This document shows positions 8,779-17,631 of a DNA stretch of 64,000 nt, piece by piece (positions within the stretch are counted from its first letter, which is position 1; every line of letters begins with the position of its first letter). Below the pieces are notes generated by a model. The model was not told the origin of the DNA, ran no database searches, and saw nothing but the letters and a program-made list of their open reading frames with translations. A program made the position numbers and the translations under genes. Source of the stretch: Psychrobacter luti (GTDB lineage Bacteria > Pseudomonadota > Gammaproteobacteria > Pseudomonadales > Moraxellaceae); NCBI RefSeq assembly GCF_014192115.1, contig NZ_JACHXL010000003.1, positions 310,001 to 374,000 on the forward strand, written 5' to 3'.

Positions 8779-8792
8779 TGACTAATTGGTCA
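8779..8792. promoter_or_regulatory. RutR-type operator before the permease
   Basis: TGACTAATTGGTCA differs from a perfect TGACCA-NN-TGGTCA palindrome by one base and shares the flanking cc/ac context with the site at 6051. It is 226 bases upstream of the permease start, which links permease and ureide genes in one putative regulon. Confidence 0.65.
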
Positions 8793-9060
8793 GCTATCTA
8801 AGGGTATAGTGAAAGGCTCTGATATTGCAACGTTTTTTTTCATACTCGTAGATTTATTTATATCGCAATAATGATGGCTCAAAAGTGCATAGTCCAAGCT
8901 CCCGAGCTAAAAACCCTGAGATTATCAATTGTTTATAGAGAATGGACAGCAAGTCTTCATTGCATGCTTACATTCACAACCTAATCATTGAAGTGAATTT
9001 CTCACATTATTTATTGCCAAATTGTTGATACTTCGTTATTATGCCTGTCATTATTTAAAT

Positions 9061-9079
9061 GCTAATAATTATCATTAAC
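9061..9079. promoter_or_regulatory. Fur box upstream of the TonB-dependent receptor
   Basis: Reverse-complemented, the 19 bases match the classical Fur consensus GATAATGATAATCATTATC at 16 of 19 positions by my count. It is 200 bases upstream of the receptor start. It supports iron-dependent repression of the receptor. Confidence 0.7.
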
Positions 9080-9278
9080 ATTAACTATGTGATTCGCAAT
9101 ACGATTTGAGAATTGATGAGTATTGTCAACTTGTAGGTGATACAGGTCTTTTAGCGCAGTGGCAGAGCTGTCGTTGTAGAGCAAAGCCTCCAATAAGCTT
9201 TGTAAAAACCTCTTAAATAAATTCTCAAAAATGGCTCTTAATTCCTTCAATCCTAATAGTAAGTAAAGTGAGTGTGTT

Positions 9279-11387
9279 ATGCGTGAAGTCAAGTCAGCAA
9301 CGTTTTCTAATCAATTAACGGTCTTATCCATGGCGGTTTCAGCCGTTTTATGGTCACAGATGGCAATGGCGTTAGAGGAATTGCCAAGCACCACCTTACA
9401 AACCATCACCGTGACAGCCAATAGCTCAGCACGTGAAAGGGTACAAGAAGATGGCGTTTATATTGAAGACTATACGCCCGCCGCTCAGGCCAACCATTTA
9501 AGTGATGTATTAAACGTGGTACCCGGTGTGACCGTCGGCGGCACCTCATCAGTCAATCAGCGCGTGCGCATCCGTGGTCTTGATGATACCAATTTAAAAG
9601 TCACGATTGATGGCGCGCGCCAACAAGGCAAGATGTTTTATCATATGGGCGATTTGACCATTGACCCTGACTTATTAAAACAAGCAGACGTCTCGGTGGG
9701 TAACAATTCAGTGACGCTCGGTAATGATGCGCTTGGCGGCGCGGTGGCATTTAAAACCGTTGATGCCGCAGATTTGCTCAAACCTGGTCAAAAGATAGGT
9801 GCCAAGCTTCATGCAGGTTATGCCAGCAATAATGATGAGTTACTGACATCAGCAACGGTATTTGCCGCGCCAACTGAGAACGTGGATTTGCTTGCCTATT
9901 ATGGCAAACGTGATGCCGAGGCGGGTGAAGACGGTGAAGGTCGTAAGATTCAAACTGAAGACAGCAAGGGCGAAAATATTCTATTAAAAGTCGGTGCCTA
10001 TGTCGGCGATGAACATCATGTAGGTGCAAGCTTTAGCAGTACCGAAAACGAAGGGAGATTCCCATTACGCCCTGATTTCCCTGCCAGTCCAGGCGTGGGT
10101 AGCTGGAATGAGATACTACCGCATAAAGTAAAACGCGATACGTATGGGCTAGACTATACTTACAATCCAGTTAATAAATTGATTGATATTGATAGCAATG
10201 TTTATCAAACCAAAACTAGGATTTCAAGAGATACTGACTATACGGTAAATCCTGGTTATGACTGGGAAGCAGGCGTTAAAACAACAGGCGGTAAAATTCA
10301 GAATACCAGTGTGATTGATAATAGTATCGTTGAGGGTATCTCAGGCACCCATAAGCTTATCGCTGGGGTTGAGCATTATAAAAAAGAGTCTGAAATGGCG
10401 CGTGACGGTACTAGTACAGGCACTGATGAGGCAAAAAATACCTCAGTTTATCTAGAAGACCAATGGCAAATGGGCAAGTTTAGCCTAACGCCGGGCGTAC
10501 GCTATGACCGTTATGATTCTCCAGAATTCGTCGCTGGTGGTAAGACTTATAATAATGTCGTCGGTGGCTTGGCCGCCAGCTATGAGATTGCCCCGCGTAC
10601 ACAATTATTTGCCAGTTATACGCAGTTATTCAATGGTCCAGATTTAAGCCAAGCGATTTTTAACCAAAATGGTGCTGGAACCTTTGTTAACAATGACTTA
10701 AAGGCAGAAGAAGGTGATAACGCAGAGGTTGGTATTGTCAGTACTTTACGTGGTTTGACCACTGATGATGACGCGCTGCAATTAAGTGCGAAATACTTTG
10801 AAACAAATATCGAAAATTATATTGAATTTGTACGTTCTGGCGGTAGTCGTATTGGTTTAGATTGTGCGACAGGTCAGTTAGGCGGTAGCTGCCAAGGTGC
10901 GATTAATAAAGACGAAGACTATAAAATTAAAGGTGTCGAGCTTGCCGCCGACTATAAAATGAATAACTTTAATATGGGTTTAAGCTACGCTCATACCCGT
11001 AGTAAAGGTGAAGACAGTGGTCATAGCATTTCTTCAGTGACAGGGAGTAGCTCTGATTCTGGTGATAAGTACATGGTCAACCTTGGTTACGCGCCAACGG
11101 ACACCACAGAGCTTGGCTGGCGCAGTACCTATGTCGCTTCAGTGACGCCAAATACAGGTGGTGACGATATTGAAAAACCGGGCTATGATGTCCATGATAT
11201 CTTTATGAGTTATTCACCAAAACAAGTAGACGGTTTAAAAGCGACGGTTGGGGTCTACAATATCTTTGATGAAACCTATGCCAGTCATGCCTCACGTATC
11301 GTGGCGCCACGCCCTGACGATGGTACTTTACGCACCGACTTTGAGCCGGGTCGTAATGTCAAAGCTTCTTTAACCTATCAGTTTTAA
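9279..11387 (+). CDS. TonB-dependent outer-membrane receptor, FetA/FrpB-like
   Basis: A 702-residue receptor. A signal peptide of about 30 residues ends near MAMA; a TonB-box-like stretch (LQTITVTA) follows. The plug domain has LSDVLNVVPGVTVGG, RVRIRGLDDTNLKVTIDGA and GNDALGGAVAFKTVDAADLL. The beta-barrel ends in Phe (NVKASLTYQF). The segment around GALGG/KTVDAADLL recalls neisserial FetA/FrpB siderophore receptors. A Fur box lies upstream, and a FetB-FetE-type ABC transporter lies just downstream on the other strand. The ligand is probably a ferric siderophore; heme is less likely. Confidence 0.88.
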   Translation: MREVKSATFSNQLTVLSMAVSAVLWSQMAMALEELPSTTLQTITVTANSSARERVQEDGVYIEDYTPAAQANHLSDVLNVVPGVTVGGTSSVNQRVRIRGLDDTNLKVTIDGARQQGKMFYHMGDLTIDPDLLKQADVSVGNNSVTLGNDALGGAVAFKTVDAADLLKPGQKIGAKLHAGYASNNDELLTSATVFAAPTENVDLLAYYGKRDAEAGEDGEGRKIQTEDSKGENILLKVGAYVGDEHHVGASFSSTENEGRFPLRPDFPASPGVGSWNEILPHKVKRDTYGLDYTYNPVNKLIDIDSNVYQTKTRISRDTDYTVNPGYDWEAGVKTTGGKIQNTSVIDNSIVEGISGTHKLIAGVEHYKKESEMARDGTSTGTDEAKNTSVYLEDQWQMGKFSLTPGVRYDRYDSPEFVAGGKTYNNVVGGLAASYEIAPRTQLFASYTQLFNGPDLSQAIFNQNGAGTFVNNDLKAEEGDNAEVGIVSTLRGLTTDDDALQLSAKYFETNIENYIEFVRSGGSRIGLDCATGQLGGSCQGAINKDEDYKIKGVELAADYKMNNFNMGLSYAHTRSKGEDSGHSISSVTGSSSDSGDKYMVNLGYAPTDTTELGWRSTYVASVTPNTGGDDIEKPGYDVHDIFMSYSPKQVDGLKATVGVYNIFDETYASHASRIVAPRPDDGTLRTDFEPGRNVKASLTYQF

Positions 11388-11424
11388 GTCTGCATTTATA
11401 GTTTATTAGCAAAGCACACAAACG

Positions 11425-11459
11425 AGCCAGCTTTCTGTCTAAGAGAGCTGGCTTTTTTA
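11425..11459 (+). terminator. Intrinsic terminator after the receptor gene
   Basis: AGCCAGCT and AGCTGGCT arms with a short interrupted stem are followed by six T. It lies 37 bases after the receptor stop. Confidence 0.85.
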
Positions 11460-11543
11460 TGGATGCTTTTGAAATCAAGGCACGCCCAAGGAAGAGTTAT
11501 TTTAATATTTAAAATATAACAGCAAAAATAAAAGGGGCTAAAA

Positions 11544-11651
11544 ATGAGTAAACCTAGCCCAAGAGTGTTAGAAGTAAAACGTATCGCTGATATCACACCC
11601 AATATGTGCTGTATTACTTTGGGAGGGGAAGATGCTGCATTAGGGCTATAA
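11544..11651 (+). pseudogene. Remnant of a siderophore-interacting protein gene (N-terminus only)
   Basis: An ATG opens a 35-codon frame with MSKPSPRVLEVKRIADITP, then NMCCITLGGED, and stops. This is the N-terminal pattern of the ViuB/SIP family (PR..L.V.R....TPNMRRITLGG), NAD(P)H- or ferredoxin-linked ferric-siderophore reductases of about 250 residues. The FAD- and NAD-binding parts are missing and the next gene begins on the other strand 67 bases on. A weak AAGGGG precedes the ATG. Position between receptor and ABC transporter fits the original role. Most likely a decayed gene; translation as a short peptide cannot be excluded. Confidence 0.6.
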
Positions 11652-11718
11652 GTGGCAAATATAAACAGCAATATGACATAGTTAAATTATAAGGAGTCCG
11701 TAGTACAATAAAACGGCG

Positions 11719-12498
11719 TTATAATAATGTATCGACAATCACTGGTCGACCTTGATGATTTAATACCGTCACATCGACGTTATATAAGTCCTTCACCGTC
11801 TCTTGGGTGATGACATCGGTTGGTCTGCCAACGGCCATTACCTGACCTGCTTTCATAGTGACCACCGTATCGGCGAATTGCGCCGCTTGATTGATATCAT
11901 GCAGGACAATCACCACGGTTTTTTGCTGGCTGCGACTCAATTCGCGCAGCTCACGCATCAGGCGACCAGCATGGTACATATCCAGATTATTCAGTGGCTC
12001 ATCAAGCAATAAATACGGCGTATCTTGGCAGACAATCATCGCAATCAGCACGCGTTGCCGTTGACCACCGGATAATGTTGATAAAAAACGCTCGGCTAAT
12101 GGTTCTAGCTCAAAGCGTTCGATAATATCCTGCACTTTTTTTTCATCATTCGCTGTTGGTTGCCCTTGATGGTAAGGATAACGGCCAAACATCAGCAGCT
12201 CATGCACGCGCAATCGCCCTTGCACTTGATTGTCTTGCCCGAGCATCGCCACTGTCTTAGACAATGTTCGCGCATGACAGCTGACAATATCACGTTCCTC
12301 ATTATCTACAACGAAACTTACCTGTCCTGACTGTAGCGGTTGCAGTCGTGCCATCACTGAAAACAAGGTGGATTTACCCGCACCATTTGGGCCTATTAAG
12401 GCAATAATTTGTGAGGGTGGCAAAAATAGAGTGATTTCATGCAGGATTTGCTGTTTGCCAATATAGTGGGAGATATTATCGAGTTTAATCATAGTCAT
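11719..12498 (-). CDS. Iron-siderophore ABC transporter ATPase
   Basis: A 259-residue FepC/FatE/FetE-type ATPase that powers uptake through the two adjacent FecCD-type permeases. Walker A is GPNGAGKST (about residues 36-44), the Q-loop region has LGQDNQVQGRLRVHELLMFG, the signature is LSGGQRQR, Walker B is YLLLDEP and the switch His is in VLHDINQA. It is the last gene of the four-gene transporter operon. The start is at the conserved MIKLDNISH region; the second Met at residue 3 is an alternative. Confidence 0.93.
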   Translation of the reverse strand: MTMIKLDNISHYIGKQQILHEITLFLPPSQIIALIGPNGAGKSTLFSVMARLQPLQSGQVSFVVDNEERDIVSCHARTLSKTVAMLGQDNQVQGRLRVHELLMFGRYPYHQGQPTANDEKKVQDIIERFELEPLAERFLSTLSGGQRQRVLIAMIVCQDTPYLLLDEPLNNLDMYHAGRLMRELRELSRSQQKTVVIVLHDINQAAQFADTVVTMKAGQVMAVGRPTDVITQETVKDLYNVDVTVLNHQGRPVIVDTLL

Positions 12499-12572
12499 TC
12501 TTATTTTTAGATAAATTCTTGGTCAGTTTTAAATAGTTTAAGCTCTTTTATACAGGTCAATACGCCGTGTCA

Positions 12573-13667
12573 TTAACGACGCTGAGTCATAAAAATCAGT
12601 ATTAAAAATACCAAGCCACCAGCCAATTCAATTACCACTGACAGTACACCTGCCATACCCAGCACTTGCTCGAATACCGTCTGACCGAGTACTAAGCAAA
12701 TCATCGCCACCAAGCTGACCAATATCAGTCGTTCACTATGATACATATGACGCGCGATGCGATTGGTTAAGGCGCAGACCAGTAAACCAAAGAAAGTCAC
12801 TGGACCGACCAATGCGGTTGCCGTGGCGACCAATACTGCGATGACCGTTAATAGCCCAAATGCTAAGCGTTGATAATTAATGCCAAGGTTAATCGCTTGC
12901 GCCTTACCGAGCATAAATACATCGCATTGATAACGCCAGCGCCAGATAAATAGCGCGCTTATGATGCAGATAAAAAGGCTGATACCAAGCAGTTGCGGAT
13001 TGACCGTATTAAATTGTGCGTAACTGGCAGATTGTACGACCACGAAATCATCAGGATTAATCAGGCGTGCAATCAGTGCCGATAAGCTGCGAAACAATAC
13101 GCCAAAAATAACGCCCACCAATATCAACCGCGTCAAATCCTGACTGTTTTTTGAAAATAACAGTCGAAATAACAATAAGGACGCGCCGAACATGAGGATA
13201 ATTTCAAGGGTGAATTTGGCAATAGGATTAATGCTAGTAAAGCTCATCGCACCCAAAAAGAATACCAATAAGCTTTGTAGCAAGACATATAGCGAGTCAA
13301 AACCCAACAGTGATGGCGTTAGAATAGGGTTGTGCGTTAAGGTTTGAAAGAGCAGAGTCGATACGCCAATCGCATAACCGACCACCATGAGCGCCAGTAA
13401 TTTCTTACCACGTAGCGGTAATGCAAAATCCCAATAACCGTTGACATTGAGCGTCAAAAATAGTGTCATTGAGATCAATAAGATAATGGCGGCAATTGAT
13501 TTTGGATGGTTGGCGATAAATGCCCAAAGTTGTGCTAAATGACTCTGTCCAGAAATGTTTGCATGACTGTCGTTTTGCAAAGTAGCATTTGTTAGAACAC
13601 AATTTTCTGCTGAGCCAGACTTTGTAGAACTGTCATTTATAAAGTCATGTTTAAACGGTGAGAACAT
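12573..13667 (-). CDS. Iron-siderophore ABC transporter permease (FecCD family)
   Basis: A 364-residue inner-membrane permease of about 9-10 helices. After a polar 50-residue lead there is AIILLISMTLFLTLNVNG, the family segment GKKLLALMVVGYAIGVSTLL, LTHNPILTPSLLGFDSLYVL, and near the end TALVGPVTFFGLLVCALTNRIARH, a coupling-helix region that contacts the ATPase. It lies between the other permease and the ATPase. The long N-terminal lead suggests that a later Met could be the real start. It resembles the FetD/YclO half of FetB-E systems. Confidence 0.9.
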   Translation of the reverse strand: MFSPFKHDFINDSSTKSGSAENCVLTNATLQNDSHANISGQSHLAQLWAFIANHPKSIAAIILLISMTLFLTLNVNGYWDFALPLRGKKLLALMVVGYAIGVSTLLFQTLTHNPILTPSLLGFDSLYVLLQSLLVFFLGAMSFTSINPIAKFTLEIILMFGASLLLFRLLFSKNSQDLTRLILVGVIFGVLFRSLSALIARLINPDDFVVVQSASYAQFNTVNPQLLGISLFICIISALFIWRWRYQCDVFMLGKAQAINLGINYQRLAFGLLTVIAVLVATATALVGPVTFFGLLVCALTNRIARHMYHSERLILVSLVAMICLVLGQTVFEQVLGMAGVLSVVIELAGGLVFLILIFMTQRR

Positions 13668-13828
13668 ACGTAAATCCTACTATGCTACCTTTAGTAGTAA
13701 CAACGCCAAGCTTATCTAATCAGACAACAGGACGAATAAATTAAGAAAAGAGTTAGCTGTGATTAATAGGTTATTGTTAGTAACGATTATTAATAAGCTT
13801 CTATTAGTGAGTTGCCAGTTAATGAGCT

Positions 13829-14929
13829 TTATTGCTCAGAAGGCGCGCGTAATAACAGCCATAAAAATAGTACGGTGCCAACCACACCAAAGACGGTAGC
13901 GACTGGCACTTCAAACGGGTAGCGAATAGAGCGTCCGATGATATCGCAGAGTAATACTGCTGAAGCACCTAGTAGTGCGACTGCTGGCAAGCTACGGCGT
14001 AATTTATCACCCATCAATCGGCTGACGATATTGGGTACGACCAAGCCAATAAAGGGAATCATGCCAACCGTCACGACGACGATAGCGCTCATCATCGCCA
14101 CCATACCGACGCCAAGCCACGTGACTTGGCGTTTACTAATCCCTAAGTTTAGCGCGATATTATCCCCCAAACCCACGATGGTCAGCTTGTCGGCAATGAT
14201 ATAAGCCAGCACGCACAGTCCACCTGTTAGCCACAACAACTCATAACGACCGGCTAATACGACAGAGAAGTCACCAAATTGCCAAACGCTAAGCATCTGT
14301 AACGATTCAGTTTGATAAGCGATAAAGGTCGTCACCGCCTCAATTATGCCGCCAAAGACAATGCCAATTAGCGGAATCATCAAAAAATCAGTCGGCGGAA
14401 TACGGTGAATGAGCAGCATAAATAGCATCATGCCAAACACCGCAGTGACAGTTGCCACGCCCATTTTTACGATGAGTGCGCTGGCTGGAAACAGTAGGCT
14501 GACGACCAATAAACCCAGTGCCGCGCTTTGAGTCGCACCTACCATCGATGGTTCAACGAAGCGGTTTTTTAGCACTACTTGAATAATCATCCCAGCCACC
14601 GCCATCGCGATACCAGTTAAAATGATGGCAATGGTACGCGGTATACGGCTGACCAATAGCAGTGAGCTATCTGAGTTGGCGCTATGATTGATAATGCTGT
14701 GAAAGATACCCGCCCACGAAAAGTCCGCCACCCCAATCGATAAGCTTAACAACACCAAAAACCCCATGATAATGAGGCTACCTGTGTTGATTAACCATGG
14801 TGGTATGGCGGCACGTTGATGTTTAGGACTCAGACCATTGCGAGTCTTTTTTTGCCAACTTGATGGTACAGCTGGCAAAGCAGGATTGTCTTTGACACTG
14901 GCATGAGCGCGAGATGAAAATAACGACAT
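13829..14929 (-). CDS. Iron-siderophore ABC transporter permease (FecCD family)
   Basis: A 366-residue permease that forms the membrane channel with its neighbour. The lead (about 50 residues) is polar. The core has the FecCD motifs SRIPRTIAIILTGIAMAVAG, NRFVEPSMVGATQSAALGLL, LTIVGLGDNIALNLGISKRQ and the coupling region GMIPFIGLVVPNIVSRLMGD. It is second in the operon after the binding protein, with a 58-base gap. Resembles FetC/YclN. A 161-base gap to the next permease holds no recognised terminator. Confidence 0.91.
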   Translation of the reverse strand: MSLFSSRAHASVKDNPALPAVPSSWQKKTRNGLSPKHQRAAIPPWLINTGSLIIMGFLVLLSLSIGVADFSWAGIFHSIINHSANSDSSLLLVSRIPRTIAIILTGIAMAVAGMIIQVVLKNRFVEPSMVGATQSAALGLLVVSLLFPASALIVKMGVATVTAVFGMMLFMLLIHRIPPTDFLMIPLIGIVFGGIIEAVTTFIAYQTESLQMLSVWQFGDFSVVLAGRYELLWLTGGLCVLAYIIADKLTIVGLGDNIALNLGISKRQVTWLGVGMVAMMSAIVVVTVGMIPFIGLVVPNIVSRLMGDKLRRSLPAVALLGASAVLLCDIIGRSIRYPFEVPVATVFGVVGTVLFLWLLLRAPSEQ

Positions 14930-14987
14930 AACGTCTACTGGCTTATAAGTGGGTAATTAAGAAATATGGCTCGTATCGTTATCAGGT

Positions 14988-16040
14988 CTATTTCGCGCTA
15001 GCAAAAGCATCTTTAATGGTAGTCAAGTCCTGCATCCATTGATAGTAACCACCGAATGCTAGGTAAGAATCTGGGCTAAGGTAAACCACTTGATCATTAC
15101 TCCAGGCATTGATTTGCGCGACCAATGGATTGTCCAATACTGCTTTTGCGCCAGCGCCGTCTTCGCCAATTGCAGCACTGCGATCGACAACGAATAACCA
15201 GTCAGGGTTGGTTTTTTGTAGATATTCAAAAGATACAGGCTGACCGTGACGCGCGTCGGCGATTTGGTCATCAGCCATTGGAATATCTAATACCGTATGA
15301 ATAAAGCCATAGCGTGACTTATCACCGTAGGCGGACAGCTTATTGCCATTTACCATCACCACTAAGCCTTTACCCTTGTCCTTGGTTAACACTTTGGTTT
15401 CGTCGATGAGCCCATCGATATTACCTTGCAGTTTCGCTGCCTGATCACTTTTACCAAACAATGCACCCAAATCATGCAGACGTTGCTTGCTCGACTCATA
15501 AATATTTGCCGCATCAATGGTCATATCAAGCGTTGGCGCAATACTTGAAAGCGAATCGTATTTTTCTGCCATCCGTGAGCCGACCAAAATAGCTTGTGGC
15601 TGCATGGCGTTCAATGCTTCAAGATCTGGCTCAAATACAGTACCGACGGCTTTTGGCTCAGGTTGGGTCTTAGAGTGTAGATTGTCTAAGTGCAGCCCAC
15701 TTGGCATGCCATCGACAGCCACATCTAGCGCTGCCAGATCTTGCATCAAAGTCATATCATAGACCACCAGTGGTGACGGATTCATTGCCAAGTCGACCTT
15801 ACCTTTTGTCGTATCAACGGCAATGGTCGCCACAGAAACGTTGTCATTATTAGCAACATTTGAGGCATTATCTGCCGTTTGGTTCTCAGTCTTGGCATCT
15901 GCTGGCTCAGAGTCGTTGGACTCAGGTGAGCTACAACCGGCCATGCTAATAGTGGTGACGAGTGCAGTCATCATAGCGGTCAATAATGGACGTTTAAAAA
16001 AAGAAGTAGTGGAGCGATTGGATAATAGGGTGGTAGGCAT
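14988..16040 (-). CDS. Siderophore-binding lipoprotein of an ABC transporter (FetB/FatB/YclQ type)
   Basis: A 350-residue periplasmic lipoprotein. The lead has a basic, hydrophobic stretch ending in lipobox SMAG-Cys, then a disordered Asn/Asp/Ala-rich linker of about 40 residues. The binding domain has VVYDMTLMQDLAALDV, PDLEALNAMQPQAILVGSRM, YGDKSRYGFIHTVLDIP, PVSFEYLQKTNPDWLFVVDR and VVYLSPDSYLAFGGY, typical of the FatB/FetB group. It delivers a ferric siderophore to the permeases. It is first in the operon; Fur-like symmetry lies 190 bases upstream. Confidence 0.92.
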   Translation of the reverse strand: MPTTLLSNRSTTSFFKRPLLTAMMTALVTTISMAGCSSPESNDSEPADAKTENQTADNASNVANNDNVSVATIAVDTTKGKVDLAMNPSPLVVYDMTLMQDLAALDVAVDGMPSGLHLDNLHSKTQPEPKAVGTVFEPDLEALNAMQPQAILVGSRMAEKYDSLSSIAPTLDMTIDAANIYESSKQRLHDLGALFGKSDQAAKLQGNIDGLIDETKVLTKDKGKGLVVMVNGNKLSAYGDKSRYGFIHTVLDIPMADDQIADARHGQPVSFEYLQKTNPDWLFVVDRSAAIGEDGAGAKAVLDNPLVAQINAWSNDQVVYLSPDSYLAFGGYYQWMQDLTTIKDAFASAK

Positions 16041-16230
16041 AGTTAACTCGGTATATCAGATGTGTAAGCAGCCCTTAAATCATCAGCTGCAACTGTAAAT
16101 GTCGAAAGCAAAAAGAGCTGAACAAGCGCCGTTGAGGGATACGCTAATACAGTACTCGTTTGGTTGGTTTATTAATGCTATTAAGCGTTTCTAAATTTTA
16201 TAAGGGCTATGATAAAGTAATTGAGACTCA

Positions 16231-16249
16231 TTATCAATTGAAATGATAA
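16231..16249. promoter_or_regulatory. Fur-like inverted repeat before the siderophore ABC operon
   Basis: TTATCA and TGATAA form a perfect 6-bp inverted repeat across 7 bases, and the overlapping CATTATC/TGATAAC words fit Fur hexamers. It lies 191 bases upstream of the binding-protein start. Confidence 0.55.
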
Positions 16250-16454
16250 CGGTTTTTATTAACGTCACTTTTTTTAGGTGAATGTACCACTCTAATCCTA
16301 TATTCTAATAGTAAAACTTGATAGACAGATTAGGCTTACCGGATAAGGCTGCTTAAGATAAGGAGGTTGCTCGCGCAAATTTTTATGTGGCTGAGCAATC
16401 ATAAAAAATTGCACAATCAACACTGATTAAAAAGAAAATATTAAATTTATTATT

Positions 16455-16482
16455 GATAATAATTCTCGTTTGCATTATTATC
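16455..16482. promoter_or_regulatory. Fur-like inverted repeat before tonB
   Basis: GATAATAAT (16455-16463) and ATTATTATC (16474-16482) form a perfect 9-bp inverted repeat with a 10-base spacer. GATAAT words are Fur-like. It is 55 bases upstream of the tonB start, a position suited to repression. Confidence 0.6.
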
Positions 16483-16536
16483 TACGCCATTGTTGCCCAC
16501 CAGTATGAATGCATGGCTGTTAATTATTAGGTTGTT

Positions 16537-17520
16537 ATGAACTCAACGGATTTAGACACGCCACCCCTTAAACTGATACTCATCGCTATCGTGATAGTTG
16601 TGGGGCTGCATGTGCTGACGGCAGTAGCATTGGTTGCGATGAAACCTGCTGAGCCAACAATCAAGCCACCAGTAGATACGCCGCCTATCGAGATAGAGTT
16701 TGTCTCATTGCCTGCTCCAAATACCGAGCCTGAGATAGAAGCGGAGCAAGCAGCTGCTCAGCAAAAGACTCAGTCAAAAGTAAAGCCTGAACGTATAGAA
16801 CCGCCTAAGCCGCAGCCGCAACAAAAACCAATAGCAGAATCGAACACTAAAGTGGTAACAGTAAAGCCAACAATAAAAACACTAGAGATAAAGAACAAGA
16901 AGGCTGATATCGAACCTGTTGCTAAAGTAGAAAGAAAAAAGCCTGGCATTATTAAAAAAGAAGCCCCTAAAATAGATACATCGATGGCGGATGAGCAACG
17001 TAGGATAATAGCGGCACAAGCGGAAAAAGCTGCTCAAGATGCCCACGCTAGGGCGGTTGTAGACGCCAAAGCTGCCCGCGAGGCACAAGCGCAGGCAGAC
17101 GCTAAAGCGGCAAATGATGCCGCTAAAAAGTCGGCAGAAATAAAGGCTGCGATACAAGCAGCAGAGGCCGCTGTTCGAGCAAAAGCAGATGCTGCCGCCA
17201 AAGCTGCGGCATCAGCGAGTAATGAGCCTGTCAATTTTACGGCCAGCAATGCCAATTGGGCATCAGCGCCAAACTTTAGCTTTCCTGAGCGTGCCGCCAA
17301 GCGAGCCCGTTCAGGCGATACGCTCAACGTGGTATTAGTATTAAGAGTCAATAAACAAGGCAGCATTGATAGCGTGCGAATTGTCCAATCATCAGGTAAT
17401 GCGATAGTAGATAAAGAAGCGCAGCGTCAGGTACGCTCTGGAAAATTTAAACCCTTTACCAAAAACGGTGTGCCAGTGGTCGGTAATGTGACCTTGCCTA
17501 TCGCTTATGCAATTCCATAG
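16537..17520 (+). CDS. tonB: TonB energy transducer
   Basis: A 327-residue periplasm-spanning protein. One N-terminal membrane helix (about residues 12-32, LILIAIVIVVGLHVLTAVAL) is followed by a long Pro/Glu/Lys region and an Ala/Lys/Asp-rich, probably helical stretch (about 150-230). The C-terminal TonB domain has VVLVLRVNKQGSIDSVRIVQ, then SSGNAIVDKEAQRQVRSGKF and a TLPIAY end. It couples the proton motive force to the outer-membrane receptor. It forms a cluster with exbB and exbD and has a Fur-like site upstream. The Ala-rich middle recalls TolA, but the C-terminal domain is TonB. Confidence 0.92.
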   Translation: MNSTDLDTPPLKLILIAIVIVVGLHVLTAVALVAMKPAEPTIKPPVDTPPIEIEFVSLPAPNTEPEIEAEQAAAQQKTQSKVKPERIEPPKPQPQQKPIAESNTKVVTVKPTIKTLEIKNKKADIEPVAKVERKKPGIIKKEAPKIDTSMADEQRRIIAAQAEKAAQDAHARAVVDAKAAREAQAQADAKAANDAAKKSAEIKAAIQAAEAAVRAKADAAAKAAASASNEPVNFTASNANWASAPNFSFPERAAKRARSGDTLNVVLVLRVNKQGSIDSVRIVQSSGNAIVDKEAQRQVRSGKFKPFTKNGVPVVGNVTLPIAYAIP

Positions 17521-17631
17521 AGATACAAAAAACGGCTATCGCGGTATTTAAGTGGCACACACTATTGCCACTAACTGTTATCGATAATAATAAAACAACA
17601 AGTAATGACATCCCACTTTAAGGAGTCTGAT

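Larger units (their letters stand above)
8554..9278. other. Gene-free 725-base region with two regulator sites
   Basis: Separates the minus-strand permease from the plus-strand TonB receptor. It holds a RutR-type half-perfect palindrome (8779-8792) for the permease and a strong Fur-like box (9061-9079) for the receptor. The overlapping ORFs lack ribosome sites and family resemblance. Nothing else recognisable. Confidence 0.7.
16041..16536. other. Divergent iron-regulated intergenic region (496 bases)
   Basis: Separates the binding-protein operon (minus) from tonB-exbB-exbD (plus). It has Fur-like symmetric sites at 16231-16249 and 16455-16482. No gene is supported in it. Confidence 0.7.

Noticed and set aside
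9062..9292. 76-codon minus-strand ORF before the TonB receptor
   Set aside because: No ribosome site or family resemblance. It covers the Fur box and overlaps the receptor start.
11396..11671. 91-codon minus-strand ORF after the receptor
   Set aside because: Covers the receptor terminator and the reverse of the SIP remnant. The plus-strand reading is the meaningful one.
17034..17366. 110-codon Ala/Ser-rich minus-strand ORF
   Set aside because: A shadow of the Ala/Lys-rich middle of TonB.
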